A stretch of 64,000 nt of DNA, from contig NZ_CABIKE010000008.1 in assembly GCF_902196135.1 (NCBI RefSeq), positions 1-64,000 of the forward strand, in the 5' to 3' direction. A program made the translations under genes and the position numbers. The DNA is from Helicobacter suis. GTDB taxonomy: Bacteria; Campylobacterota; Campylobacteria; Campylobacterales; Helicobacteraceae. Numbering within the stretch: position 1 is the stretch's first letter; every line of letters begins with the position of its first letter. Below the pieces are notes generated by a model that was not told where the DNA came from, searched no databases, and was given only the letters and a program-made list of their open reading frames with translations. Of the stretch, positions 46,009 through 54,890 are shown one piece after another.

Positions 46009-46757
46009 ATCTTAAAGTTTTATATGATTTTTTAAACCAACTTTCCCCCTTTGCTTTACAAGAATCTTGGGATAATAGCGGTTTAAATTTGGGTAGTTTT
46101 GAAAGCGGTTATGAAAATATCGCCATTAGTTTAGAAGCCACTTTAGACATCGCTAGAGAAGTATCAGAAAAAACGATCATTTTAACCCATCACCCTTTAT
46201 TTTTTAAACCCATTAAAACTTTTAATCCCGCCTTTTATCCTGTTAATATCGCCTCCAAACTCTTAGAAAAATCTTGCGCACTCATTGCCATGCACACTAA
46301 TTTTGATAAAACCCACCTCAACGCCCATTTTGCGCGTATGCTAGGTTTTAGCAATCTACATGAAGAAGGTATGGCTTTGATAGGTAGCATTGAACCCATT
46401 TCTTTAGAGAGATTAGCTAGCCACGCACAAGCCAAATTAAATCTATCTCATTTAGAGTTTGTTAAAGGAAATGATTTGATCACAAAGGTAGCGGTTATAT
46501 GCGGATCGGGGTGTTCTTATCTTTACCAACTCCAAGAGGCGTTTAACAATTTATGTCTGATCACAGGGGATATTAAATACCACGATGCCATGTATGCTTT
46601 GAGCATGGGCATTAGTCTTTTAAATATCGCGCATTATGAAAGCGAAAAATATTTTGCGCCCCTGCTAGAAAATTTGCTACAACCCTATTTGGCACAAACT
46701 AAACCAAAGTGTGTTAAAGTATGCGACTCAAAAAATCCATTTATTCTTAAGGTTTAA
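46002..46757 (+). CDS. Nif3-like dinuclear metal centre protein
   Basis: 251 residues of the Nif3/YbgI (GTP cyclohydrolase 1 type 2-like) family. Metal-binding segments are T-H-H-P-L-F-F (about 67-73), M-H-T-N-F-D-K-T (about 98-105), and near the end [14 protein letters not shown] and INIAHYESE-like [10 protein letters not shown]. Physiological role not established for the family. Translationally coupled to glyQ; one base separates it from the zinc-ribbon gene. Confidence 0.88.
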   Translation: MLNLKVLYDFLNQLSPFALQESWDNSGLNLGSFESGYENIAISLEATLDIAREVSEKTIILTHHPLFFKPIKTFNPAFYPVNIASKLLEKSCALIAMHTNFDKTHLNAHFARMLGFSNLHEEGMALIGSIEPISLERLASHAQAKLNLSHLEFVKGNDLITKVAVICGSGCSYLYQLQEAFNNLCLITGDIKYHDAMYALSMGISLLNIAHYESEKYFAPLLENLLQPYLAQTKPKCVKVCDSKNPFILKV

Positions 46758-46758
46758 C

Positions 46759-47490
46759 ATGAATACCCACTTAGCACAGCTGATTCAAATTTCTCAATTA
46801 GATAAAGACATGCAAGCCCTAGAACCTTTGATCAAGGCCAAACGCGCCGATCTAGATAAAACCATTGCTCTTAAGCATAAAAAACAAGCCGAGTTGACTT
46901 TACTAGAAGAGGAAAAAGTGGCTTTGAATTTACAAATCCATAAAAACGAACAGATGTTACATGAAACCAATATCAAAGTTGATGGTATCCAAAAAAAGAT
47001 TTCTCAGGTTAAATCTGAGCGCGAACTGCGTTCTTTAGGGATTGAAGAAGACATCACTAAAGAAAGAGCCAACCAAGCCAATAAAGAAATTGAACGGCTA
47101 CAAAATGAAATTGAGCATAAAAATAAACAACAAGAATCAATTAGTAGCGCTTTATTAGAACTAGAACAACAAGTTGGAGAACTAGAAAAAAAGGTAGAAA
47201 CAGACACCGCAGAACTCAAAGCGCGCCAACAGCAAATTTTGCAACAAAAACAAGAATTAACTCTAAAAATGGATCATAAACTCATCGCCTTTTATGAGCG
47301 GATTCGCCGCTGGGCAGGTAATACTTGCGTGGTTTCTGTGAAAAAACAAGCTTGCGGGGGGTGTTTTATCCGGATTAATGATCGCACTTATGCAGAAATT
47401 TTAAACAGCAGTGATATTTTAACCTGCCCTCACTGTGGGCGGATTTTATATGTGGATTCACAGACCCAAGAACCTGTGAAAATCTCCTAA
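46759..47490 (+). CDS. flgZ: Coiled-coil zinc-ribbon protein (HP0958/FlgZ-like)
   Basis: 243 residues from ATG 46759, which is preceded by TTAAGGTTTAAC; an earlier in-frame start at 46711 would lie inside the Nif3-like gene. A long helical hairpin (about 10-170, very rich in Glu, Lys, Gln) ends in a zinc ribbon with C-G-G-C (about 199-202) and C-P-H-C (about 224-227). In H. pylori the homologue stabilises the sigma factor RpoN and acts on flaA mRNA, and is needed for flagella. Position between the Nif3-like gene and waaA is the same. Confidence 0.9.
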   Translation: MNTHLAQLIQISQLDKDMQALEPLIKAKRADLDKTIALKHKKQAELTLLEEEKVALNLQIHKNEQMLHETNIKVDGIQKKISQVKSERELRSLGIEEDITKERANQANKEIERLQNEIEHKNKQQESISSALLELEQQVGELEKKVETDTAELKARQQQILQQKQELTLKMDHKLIAFYERIRRWAGNTCVVSVKKQACGGCFIRINDRTYAEILNSSDILTCPHCGRILYVDSQTQEPVKIS

Positions 47491-47511
47491 GGTTTTTTCG
47501 TTTTTAAACCG

Positions 47512-48660
47512 GTGTATTTTGCTTTACTTGCTTTGGGGCATATCTTAGCCATGCCCTTTTTGGGTTTGCTTAGCCTAAAGGATAAATACAAGCATTCGCT
47601 TAAGGCGCGCTTTTTAGCCAAAGGGCATGCTTTGGATTTTAAGCCTAGTTTGTGGTTTCATGCTTGCTCTTTTGGAGAGATCAAATCTTTAGAAACACTC
47701 TTAGAACACTTCACAACCACCCCTATTTTACTCACCACAACCACCCAAACTGGCTACGATCTAGCATGCAAAATTGCAAGCCATTACCCTAAAATGCAGG
47801 TGCGTTTTTTACTTTTTGAGACCATGTTGTACCTGTGGCAGAAAGATTTAGCCGGTTTAAAAGCCTTAGTGGTTACTGAGGCGGAGTTATGGTATAGCGT
47901 ATTTGCCTTAGCTAAAAAAGTGGGGGCTAAAACCTTTTTGATTAATGCGCGTATTTCCTCGCGTTCCTATAAACGCTACCAACGATTTAAATACTTTTAT
48001 GCCCAACTCTTTAAACAAGTTGATTCTATTTATGCCCAAAGTCTAATTGATGAACAACGGCTTAAATCACTAGGGGCGATGCATATCTCAATTTTTCCTA
48101 ATCTTAAAATTTTTAATTTACCCCGCCTTTCTAAACACTATGCTAAACCCCAAAGCACTCTTTTTTTAGCCGCTAGCACCCACCCAAGCGAAGAGGCCTT
48201 GATTTTAGAAGCCTTTTTAGCCATTAAAGATAGGCATTCTAAATTACTCATCGCCCCTAGACACCCCGAACGGTTTAAAGAAGTTAAAACGCTACTAGAG
48301 CATACAACCGGTTTTACTTGTTTATCTAGCGGGCTTAATTGGAGTGAGCGCATTGTACTTTTAGATATTTTGGGGGTTTTGAATGATTTTTATGCTTTAG
48401 CAGATGTGGTGATCTTGGGTGGATCTTTTGTGCCACTAGGGGGGCATAATCCTATTGAGCCTGCCTTTTTTAACACTAAGCTTATTACCGGACCTTATAT
48501 TTTCAACCAAGAAGCCCTTTTTGCTTATGTGCAAAACTACACCAAAATAGAGGCTAAAGACTTAGTAAACACTCTAGCCACCCATGAACTTTTAAAACCC
48601 AGCTATATCAACACACAAGATCATAGCTTAGAAGAATTAGTGCGAGAGATTCATGCTTGA
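47512..48660 (+). CDS. waaA: 3-deoxy-D-manno-octulosonic acid (Kdo) transferase
   Basis: 382-residue inner-membrane-associated glycosyltransferase that adds Kdo to lipid A precursor. An N-terminal hydrophobic helix is followed by WFHACSFGEIKSLE (about 49-62), VTEAELW (about 123-129, with the likely base) and KTFLINARIS. The C-terminal part has ASTHPSEE, APRHPERF and LGGSFVPLGGHNPIEP. GTG start is not backed by a strong site. Overlaps the next gene by eight bases. Confidence 0.93.
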   Translation: MYFALLALGHILAMPFLGLLSLKDKYKHSLKARFLAKGHALDFKPSLWFHACSFGEIKSLETLLEHFTTTPILLTTTTQTGYDLACKIASHYPKMQVRFLLFETMLYLWQKDLAGLKALVVTEAELWYSVFALAKKVGAKTFLINARISSRSYKRYQRFKYFYAQLFKQVDSIYAQSLIDEQRLKSLGAMHISIFPNLKIFNLPRLSKHYAKPQSTLFLAASTHPSEEALILEAFLAIKDRHSKLLIAPRHPERFKEVKTLLEHTTGFTCLSSGLNWSERIVLLDILGVLNDFYALADVVILGGSFVPLGGHNPIEPAFFNTKLITGPYIFNQEALFAYVQNYTKIEAKDLVNTLATHELLKPSYINTQDHSLEELVREIHA

Positions 48661-49405
48661 GGCTTATAAAATCTTAGCTAAAAATCTCAATATTTCTCAC
48701 AAACAGGCTAAAAGATATATTGATATGGGATTAGTGAGCCTGCAAGGAAAGAGACTAACCCTAGCGCGCCAAAAATTCCCCTTAGATACGCATTTTCATA
48801 TCAAAAAGTGTTTAAAAACAGATGTGCTTTATCAAGATCAAGAATTATTAGTTTTAAATAAAGCCGCCCATATAGATAGCTACACCTTAGAAAAACAACA
48901 CAAACCCTACAGACTTCTACACCGCCTAGACAAACCCACTAGTGGCCTTCTTTTACTCGCACAAGCTACATTTTACACAAAAGCCCTACTTGCTTTTAAA
49001 AAAAGAGAGGTTTATAAGGAATATCTAGCTTTAATAGAAGGGATACTTAAAGAGCCAAAAACACTCATACAGCCTTTAAGTGTGCGTACTAACCACATGC
49101 ATTTTAATAAGGGTTTTGTAAAGACCTGTGTAGATTTAAAAGGCAAACCAGCTATTACACATCTTTATCCAATCTATCACACAAAGCAACAGACGCTTTT
49201 AAAAGTTGTGATTGAAACTGGAATCACCCACCAAATTAGAGCACATTTAAGCCATATAGGCCACCCCATTGTAGGCGATGTTATTTATAAAGGTTTACCT
49301 AACCCTCACTTTTTTCTCCATGCTTATAAACTAGCGCTTTTAGAGCACCATTTTAGCGCCCCCATTCCGCCCCATTTTAAGGAGTTTAATGAGTTATTGG
49401 AATGA
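48653..49405 (+). CDS. RluA-family RNA pseudouridine synthase
   Basis: 250 residues. S4-like RNA-binding N-terminus (ISHKQAKRYIDMGLVSLQGKR, in part, about 14-34), then LLHRLDKPTSGLLLLA (about 88-103) with the catalytic Asp in H-R-L-D. ETGITHQIRAHLSHIGHPIVGD (in part) closes the fold. It isomerises uridine in ribosomal RNA; the exact site cannot be told from sequence. Overlaps waaA and lgt. Confidence 0.92.
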   Translation: MLEAYKILAKNLNISHKQAKRYIDMGLVSLQGKRLTLARQKFPLDTHFHIKKCLKTDVLYQDQELLVLNKAAHIDSYTLEKQHKPYRLLHRLDKPTSGLLLLAQATFYTKALLAFKKREVYKEYLALIEGILKEPKTLIQPLSVRTNHMHFNKGFVKTCVDLKGKPAITHLYPIYHTKQQTLLKVVIETGITHQIRAHLSHIGHPIVGDVIYKGLPNPHFFLHAYKLALLEHHFSAPIPPHFKEFNELLE

Positions 49406-50240
49406 AATTTACACCCACTTTAGCCCTGTGGCTTTTACATTCTTAAATATCCCTGTTCATTGGTATGGTCTAGCCTATGTAGGGGCTTTATTACTAGCCC
49501 TTACTTTGGCCTTGCGGGCTTTAAAAACAGACCCTAAACGCTTTCCCATTTCAAAGGCTAATTTTGAGAGTTATTTTCTCTATGCAGAATTGGGAGTGAT
49601 TTTAGGCGCAAGACTGGGTTATATTTTAATCTACGATCCAAATACAATTTATTATCTCAAATATCCATGGCAAATTTTTAACCCTTTTTATGAGGGGGAA
49701 TTTATCGGCATTAGAGGGATGAGCTACCACGGAGGATTAATAGGCTTTTTAGTTGCCTCATGGATTTTTAGTAAAGTTAAGGGGCAAAATTTTTTAATTT
49801 ATTTAGATCTCATCGCGGTAAGCTTACCTTTGGCTTATGTTTTGGGGCGTATTGGTAATTTTTTAAACCAAGAACTTTTTGGGCGTGTGGTGTCTCCCGG
49901 GGATACTTTTGGAAAATCTATAGGGATTGTGGTTAATGGCGCTTTACGCTACCCTAGCCAGCTCATTGAAGCATTCTTAGAGGGGTTTTGTGTCTTTGTT
50001 GTGGTGCATTTAGCGCGCTCTTTTACAAAGGTACATGGCATGCTCATGGTGGTTTATGGCTTTGCTTATGCGGTTGCGCGCTTTTGTGCTGAATATTACC
50101 GCGAACCAGATGCCCAACTAGGTTATTATGCGGGGCATTTAAGCATGGGACAACTATTAAGCTTTGCGATGGTGGCTGTTTCATCGCTTTTATGGCTCTA
50201 TATTGCCCGCACCAATCCAACTCTTGCTAAATCTAGCTAA
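49389..50240 (+). CDS. lgt: Prolipoprotein diacylglyceryl transferase
   Basis: 283 residues and about seven membrane helices. It moves diacylglycerol from phosphatidylglycerol to the lipobox Cys of prolipoproteins, such as the two lipoproteins at 15.8-17.1 kb. Key motifs: HWYGLAYVGAL near the start, R-G-M-S-Y-H-G-G (about 113-120) with the essential His, GRIGNFLNQELFGR (about 154-167) and YPSQLIEA. ATG has AAGGAGTTTA and overlaps the preceding gene. Confidence 0.96.
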   Translation: MSYWNEIYTHFSPVAFTFLNIPVHWYGLAYVGALLLALTLALRALKTDPKRFPISKANFESYFLYAELGVILGARLGYILIYDPNTIYYLKYPWQIFNPFYEGEFIGIRGMSYHGGLIGFLVASWIFSKVKGQNFLIYLDLIAVSLPLAYVLGRIGNFLNQELFGRVVSPGDTFGKSIGIVVNGALRYPSQLIEAFLEGFCVFVVVHLARSFTKVHGMLMVVYGFAYAVARFCAEYYREPDAQLGYYAGHLSMGQLLSFAMVAVSSLLWLYIARTNPTLAKSS

Positions 50241-50246
50241 TTGCGC

Positions 50247-50252
50247 TAAAAT
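50247..50252 (+). promoter_or_regulatory. -10 box for nikR
   Basis: TAAAAT in TTGCGCTAAAATGCGGGC. Start of transcription is expected near 50260, about 35 bases before the nikR ATG. No NikR palindrome is evident by eye. Confidence 0.5.
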
Positions 50253-50294
50253 GCGGGCTTAATCTTAAAACGAGGGTTACATGGAAAGGATGAC

Positions 50295-50744
50295 ATGGAA
50301 CATAGAGAAGATGCCATTATTAGGTTTTCGGTCTCTTTGCAACAAAATCTTTTAGACGAGTTAGATAACCGCATTATTAGAAATGGTTATTCTTCTCGTT
50401 CAGAATTAGTGCGGGATATGATTCGCGAGCGGCTGGTAGAGGATAGTTGGTCTAAGGAACAAACATCTGAGGTAAATGGTGGCTTGACAGTGGCTGTGCT
50501 GGTAATTATCTATGATCACCACCAACGCGAACTTAACCAAAGAATGATTGATATCCAGCATGAAAGCCATATTAGTATTTTGTGTACCACCCATGTACAT
50601 TTAAACGCCAATAATTGCTTAGAGACCATTATTTTAAGAGGCAAACCGGCAGACATTATGCATTTACACTTAGAGATTGGAGGATTAAAGGGCGTGAAAT
50701 TTTCTAAACTCACTAAAGCCTCTAGTTTTGAGCAAAATACTTAG
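50295..50744 (+). CDS. nikR: Nickel-responsive transcriptional regulator NikR
   Basis: 149 residues. The ribbon-helix-helix DNA-binding part (about 7-50: I-R-F-S-V-S-L...[11 protein letters not shown]) is followed by an ACT-like nickel domain with [13 protein letters not shown] (about 75-87) and the metal site [11 protein letters not shown] (about 100-110). In H. pylori NikR controls urease, nickel transport and iron genes. It lies in front of nadD with an eight-base gap, an odd pairing with a NAD synthesis gene. A second ATG at 50281 is in another frame. Confidence 0.97.
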   Translation: MEHREDAIIRFSVSLQQNLLDELDNRIIRNGYSSRSELVRDMIRERLVEDSWSKEQTSEVNGGLTVAVLVIIYDHHQRELNQRMIDIQHESHISILCTTHVHLNANNCLETIILRGKPADIMHLHLEIGGLKGVKFSKLTKASSFEQNT

Positions 50745-50752
50745 GTTGGCCT

Positions 50753-51331
50753 GTGGATATTGCTTTATATGGTGGGAGTTTTGATCCGCCCCACATCGCC
50801 CATTTAGAAGTCATTTATCAGGCCCTAGAGACTTTTAAAGTAGATCAACTTTTTGTACTGGTGGCTTATCAAAATCCTTTTAAAAAAAGCCCGTGCTTTG
50901 CCCCTAATCAGCGCTTGTTATGGATGCAAGAACTCTTAAAAGACTTAGCTAAAGTAAAAGTCCATGATTTTGAAATCAAACAAAAAAGACCAGTGCCTAG
51001 TATTGAGAGTGTGCGCTATTTTTATCAAAAATTCACCCCCAACAAACTTTACTTTTTAATCGGTGCGGACAATGTAGCGGGCTTAACTCTTTGGGAGGGG
51101 TATACAGAATTAAAGGAGCTGGTAGAATTTGTTGTTGTGGAGCGCAAGGGCTATTGTTTAAACCCGCCCCCTGATTTTAAATACACGCTTATGTCCTTAG
51201 AACACATCACTTGCCCTATTTCATCTAGTAAAATTAGAGAATTATTACACAAACACCAAATCCCACAGCATCTACCCCACATGCTACAAAGCCGTGTACT
51301 GCAGACTTTTAAGGAGATCCATGCCTACTAG
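50753..51331 (+). CDS. nadD: Nicotinate-nucleotide adenylyltransferase
   Basis: 192 residues. It converts nicotinate mononucleotide to the dinucleotide for NAD. GGSFDPPHIAH (7-17) holds the nucleotide-binding motif; F-L-I-G-A-D-N (about 101-107) and CPISSSKIRELL (about 155-166) are the other marks. GTG start, spacing of eight bases after nikR. Confidence 0.95.
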   Translation: MDIALYGGSFDPPHIAHLEVIYQALETFKVDQLFVLVAYQNPFKKSPCFAPNQRLLWMQELLKDLAKVKVHDFEIKQKRPVPSIESVRYFYQKFTPNKLYFLIGADNVAGLTLWEGYTELKELVEFVVVERKGYCLNPPPDFKYTLMSLEHITCPISSSKIRELLHKHQIPQHLPHMLQSRVLQTFKEIHAY

Positions 51332-51647
51332 AATTGCTAGAATTGCTACCCTTTTAGAAGATAAAAAAGCTACAGACATTGTCGTTTTTGATCTATGTGA
51401 GCAAAATTACATTACAGATTATGTCATCATCGCCACCGCGCTAGTGGGCAAACATGCCTTATCTCTTTTAGATCATTTAAAAACAAGCCTTAAACCTTTG
51501 GGTGAAAAGTTTTATGCTATCGATGCTGAAAATGAGGAGTGGATCATTCTTGATTTAGGCGATTTGATCATCCATGTTTTTACAGAGGTGTATCGGAAGC
51601 GCTTTGATCTAGAGGGCTTTTTAAAAACCTATAATAACCCCACTTGA
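51321..51647 (+). CDS. rsfS: Ribosome silencing factor RsfS
   Basis: 108 residues from ATG 51321, chosen because AAGGAGATCC lies right before it; the longer in-frame start at 51294 lies deep in nadD. Binds ribosomal protein uL14 and blocks subunit joining. DIVVFDLCEQNYITDY and the WIILDLGDLIIHVF-type end (Y-R-K-R-F-D-L-E) are typical. Overlaps nadD by 11 bases and miaA by four. Confidence 0.93.
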   Translation: MPTRIARIATLLEDKKATDIVVFDLCEQNYITDYVIIATALVGKHALSLLDHLKTSLKPLGEKFYAIDAENEEWIILDLGDLIIHVFTEVYRKRFDLEGFLKTYNNPT

Positions 51648-52531
51648 TACCCACCCTCCTAGCTATCATCGGTCCTAGTGGTAGCGGCAAAAGCGATTTA
51701 GCTTTAGAATTAGCACAAATTTTAGATGCTGAAATTGTGTCTTTGGATTCTTTGAGTGTGTATCAAGAAATTAACATTGCAGCAGCCAAACCGAGTTTAG
51801 AAAATTTGGCCTGTATTAAACACTATGGTATTGATATTTTAAAGATTAATCAAAAGAACAATGCCCAAGTTTTTAAACAAGAGGTACAAAGGGCTATAGC
51901 CACTACAACTAAAAAAAGGCTTTTGCTAGTGGGGGGGAGTTCTTTTTATCTAAAAGCACTCATAGACGGATTAAGCCCCATGCCCACTTTAAGCATGCAG
52001 CAAGAGCAAGAAATTCAAAAACAAATTGCTAAAATAGATCACCCCTATGCCTTTTTAGCACGCATCGATTCAGACTATGCCTCTTGTGTTAAGGATACTT
52101 ACCGCATCACACAGGGGCTTAAAATTTATCTAACAACCCACATGCCCCCTAGTGCCTATTTTAAAGCCCATCCTAAAATTCCTTTTAAACACTCCATTCA
52201 AGTTTATGGGCTTTGTGTGGATAAAACTAAATTACACGCTAATATCGCCAAACGCACTAAGGCCATGCTTGATCAGGGCATAGTAGAGGAAATTAAAGGT
52301 TTGGCAGATAAATATGGCACTAAGCACCAACCTTTTAAAGCCATTGGACCTAAAGAATGCTTGCAGTATCTTAGAGGTGAATTATCCTATCAAGAACTCT
52401 ATGAGATGATTTATACCCATACCTGCCAGCTAGCCAAGCGGCAAATGACCTTTAACCGCTCCCAATTTAAAAAGGCGATCTTTTTAGACAAAGAACATTT
52501 AAAACAAGAAATCCTTAAACAATTAACCTAG
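51644..52531 (+). CDS. miaA: tRNA dimethylallyltransferase
   Basis: 295 residues. It prenylates A37 of tRNAs reading codons that start with U. P-loop G-P-S-G-S-G-K-S (about 9-16); SLDSLSVYQEINIAAAKPS (about 34-52); GGSSFYLKALIDGL (about 97-110); late KRQMTFNRSQF. TTG start overlaps the rsfS stop (TTGA). Converges with the carbonic anhydrase gene, sharing the last four bases. Confidence 0.94.
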   Translation: MIPTLLAIIGPSGSGKSDLALELAQILDAEIVSLDSLSVYQEINIAAAKPSLENLACIKHYGIDILKINQKNNAQVFKQEVQRAIATTTKKRLLLVGGSSFYLKALIDGLSPMPTLSMQQEQEIQKQIAKIDHPYAFLARIDSDYASCVKDTYRITQGLKIYLTTHMPPSAYFKAHPKIPFKHSIQVYGLCVDKTKLHANIAKRTKAMLDQGIVEEIKGLADKYGTKHQPFKAIGPKECLQYLRGELSYQELYEMIYTHTCQLAKRQMTFNRSQFKKAIFLDKEHLKQEILKQLT

Positions 52532-53262
52532 TGTTTTCTAATCACAGCAAAGCTTTTAACAATGACGCTATTGTAATCCTTTTGGATTGGGCGTTGGTTA
52601 GTTTTGTGATACATGATTTTTTTAATTGTCTCAAATTGTTTAGGTGAAAGACTAATTGTCTCTTCAATAATAAACCAAGAAACCCCTTCTGTGCAAGGAG
52701 GTGTGGTTAACGATCCATTAAAGTGGTAGTAGTGAATCGTTGGAGGTAGTAGGGTTTTTAAGGCTAGAGTTTGGGGTGGGGTTTTATGGTTGTAGGCATT
52801 AAAAAGAGGGGTGAAAAAGGGGTTTTCTTGCCCTATTTTAAATCCAATCCCTACCACCAACAAACGCCCCTCGCTATCTTGGTGTACTAAGTGCATGCTT
52901 AAAGGTTGGTGCTTACCACGAATGGCAAATTCCATAGGCAGATGGAAGTGTAGATTGATCAAATAGTATTCATGATCGCGGTATAAAATAGAGTTAGTAG
53001 GGTGGTTAAATTGGGCTATAAGGGTGTTATGAGAATAGGCAATAGTTGAGGGCTTGAGATCGTGGTATGTAAAAATTATATTTTCTTTACCAGAGGCATT
53101 GTAGTAATGTTGGATATTAATAGGAGACTGGTTTTTACCCGTTTTACAAATTGCATAATCCTTGTGTAATTTATCCCATTGCTTGGCACCCGTGTGTTTT
53201 TCATAACTCCAATGCGTAGCAGAAAGTAAACTCAAAGGCAAGAAAATAGAAAATAATTTCAC
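52528..53262 (-). CDS. Periplasmic alpha-type carbonic anhydrase
   Basis: 244 residues. Signal peptide K-L-F-S-I-F-L-P-L-S-L-L-S-A, then HWSYEKHTGAKQW. Zinc ligands are the two His in N-L-H-F-H (about 104-108) and the His in MHLVHQ (about 126-131); FNGSLTTPPCTEGVSWF carries the conserved Thr. In gastric Helicobacter it converts the CO2 from urea to bicarbonate and so buffers the periplasm. I choose GTG 53262, because GGAGG lies five bases before it and the protein then starts with a normal signal peptide; the ATG at 53274 is part of the ribosome site. The P-M-E-F in place of P-S-E-H is, by memory, also seen in H. pylori. Confidence 0.93.
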   Translation of the reverse strand: MKLFSIFLPLSLLSATHWSYEKHTGAKQWDKLHKDYAICKTGKNQSPINIQHYYNASGKENIIFTYHDLKPSTIAYSHNTLIAQFNHPTNSILYRDHEYYLINLHFHLPMEFAIRGKHQPLSMHLVHQDSEGRLLVVGIGFKIGQENPFFTPLFNAYNHKTPPQTLALKTLLPPTIHYYHFNGSLTTPPCTEGVSWFIIEETISLSPKQFETIKKIMYHKTNQRPIQKDYNSVIVKSFAVIRKH

Positions 53263-53351
53263 TATATCCTCCATTTAACAATTCGCCCAGCTAGCCGGTT
53301 AAACCATTTTAAAAAACTCAATTAGAATAAATGCATTTAAATAGACCCCAG

Positions 53352-53369
53352 CCCCTAAAATTTTAGGGG
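53352..53369. terminator. Perfect palindrome, possible terminator of the hydrolase gene
   Basis: CCCCTAAAATTTTAGGGG is a perfect 18-base palindrome between the end of the hydrolase gene and the start of the carbonic anhydrase gene, both on the minus strand. It could fold as a hairpin. It lacks a clean T run on the minus side, so it might instead be a protein-binding site. Confidence 0.4.
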
Positions 53370-53397
53370 GTTTAGTTGTTTAGATCATACAGGGCTT

Positions 53398-54459
53398 TTA
53401 GAGGCGTTGTGCGTCTTTTAAATTTTGATTAAAAAACCGGGTTAATTTTTCGCTAATTTGCTTGACATATTCCGGTTTGTAGTAAGTTTGGATATGGGTT
53501 GCGCCTTTGACTAAAAATAATTCCTTATTTTGAGTGCCCGTTGCATTTTTAAAAACCTCTTGGGTCATATATAAACTATCTGCTTTATCTCCTGCTACCA
53601 TTAAAAGCGGTTGGTTAATTAAATCTACATTGGTGTTAGCATCAAAGCCCATTAAATCTATCAAACTGCTCACCGTGTAATTGCTCTGTGAATGGGGGTG
53701 AAAATGGGTTTTAGCGTAGTATTCATAGCCCTCTCTATACAAATCAAAGGGTAACTTTGCGATTTGTTCTTCTGTCATGTTAGCCGCAAACGACGGGGTG
53801 TATTTAACCTCGCCCCCTGCTGCCTCTTGTGCCCTAGCCTCTGAAGCTGCTTTTAAACGCTCTTGCATTGTGTCTTTCTGGGTGTTTAAATAGCCATTGC
53901 GTCTTACCTCTCCTGAATTAAACATGCTAATTGTGGCTACAACTTTAAACCTTTTATCTGTCTGGGCTACCTTAATCGCATAGCCCCCACCCCCACAAAT
54001 GCCAAGCGAGCCTAAACGATGCGCATCCACACCTTTAAATTGTGAAATAAAATCTGCGGCTGCTCTAATATCTTCCATGCGATTGGCGGGTTTATCCACA
54101 TAGCGAGGCATTCCTCCACTGCCTCCCTGATAGGCTGCATCAAAAGCAATTGTGATATATCCGGCCTCGGCTAATTTTTGCGCATAAAGCCCGGCTACTT
54201 GCTCTTTAACCCCTCCATTAGGGTGGGCTACCACAATGGCAGGATATTTGTGATGTGGATTGAAGTTAGCCGGCGTGTAGACATTGGCCACAACTCTTAT
54301 CCCATTGGCTTTATAATGCACAGCGTGTACCTGAACTTTCCCCTTCACATTTTCAGTAATAGCCCCTTCATAGGTGAATGTAAAAGGGTTTTTTCTATAA
54401 TCAGCTCCCATAGCCACACCTCCGATCAAAATGGCGCTTATTAATAATCTACTAAACAT
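53398..54459 (-). CDS. Secreted alpha/beta hydrolase, dienelactone-hydrolase-like (Cys nucleophile)
   Basis: 353 residues with a signal peptide (LLISAILIGGVAMGA). An alpha/beta-hydrolase fold: AIVVAHPNGGVKEQ (oxyanion region, about 74-87), nucleophile elbow G-I-C-G-G-G-G-Y-A (about 153-161) with Cys where most relatives have Ser, acid in M-V-A-G-D-K-A-D-S (about 291-299), and His in KGATHIQTYY (about 321-330). Cys nucleophiles are known from dienelactone hydrolases. A roughly 70-residue insert (VRRNGYLNTQKD... to ...GYEYYAKTHFHPHSQ) forms a lid. Likely cleaves a small ester or lactone in the periplasm; substrate unknown. ATG follows AAGGTGAGCA. Confidence 0.85.
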   Translation of the reverse strand: MFSRLLISAILIGGVAMGADYRKNPFTFTYEGAITENVKGKVQVHAVHYKANGIRVVANVYTPANFNPHHKYPAIVVAHPNGGVKEQVAGLYAQKLAEAGYITIAFDAAYQGGSGGMPRYVDKPANRMEDIRAAADFISQFKGVDAHRLGSLGICGGGGYAIKVAQTDKRFKVVATISMFNSGEVRRNGYLNTQKDTMQERLKAASEARAQEAAGGEVKYTPSFAANMTEEQIAKLPFDLYREGYEYYAKTHFHPHSQSNYTVSSLIDLMGFDANTNVDLINQPLLMVAGDKADSLYMTQEVFKNATGTQNKELFLVKGATHIQTYYKPEYVKQISEKLTRFFNQNLKDAQRL

Positions 54460-54574
54460 TGCTCACCTTTTTAAAAAATATAGCCATTCAATACCAAAAA
54501 TCAAGATACACCAGTTAAAAACATGGAGTAACATGGCATGTTTTAGACAAATTTAAAGTTAATGAGGAGTGGAA

Positions 54575-54871
54575 ATGAAAGAAAATAGATTAGTGGTGCT
54601 AGCACACCCGAATTTAAAAGAAGCACACCCAGAATATGGCTCTAAATCAAGAGCAAATGTAATCAAGGGCGGATACAATTATCTTACAGTATCCAATGTA
54701 TTGGTATAGTTTTCCAAGTTGAGTCAATGCAGTATGGTTTATGGAGGCTATGTTCATAGCGGAGGATATAGTTACTTAGCTGATGAAGAGCAGTTGAAAA
54801 CACAAAATGTAAATTCATTAAAACATGCAAAAGATTTAATTGAGTTGATCAATCAAAAGTGGAAAAACTAG
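54575..54871 (+). pseudogene. Broken flavodoxin-like/NAD(P)H quinone oxidoreductase gene
   Basis: GAGGAGTGGAA and ATG 54575 start R-L-V-V-L-A-H-P-N-L, the beginning of a flavodoxin-fold oxidoreductase. The frame ends at TAG 54707 after an atypical stretch. A second block (about 54725-54871, ending N-Q-K-W-K-N stop) resembles the end of such proteins: M-V-Y-G-G-Y-V-H-S-G-G-Y, then a C-terminal helix H-A-K-D-L-I-E-L-I. The middle 100 or so codons are missing, so the gene is dead. Codon choice (many AGA, GGA, ATA) looks unlike the neighbouring core genes, hinting at foreign origin. Confidence 0.55.
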
Positions 54872-54890
54872 ATAGCAAAGAGAGGAAAAT

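Noticed and set aside
52900-53000. Apparent loss of a conserved His in the carbonic anhydrase (P-M-E-F where many enzymes have P-S-E-H).
   Set aside because: As far as I recall, the H. pylori enzyme also has M-E-F here, and all three zinc His are present, so this is normal for the group.
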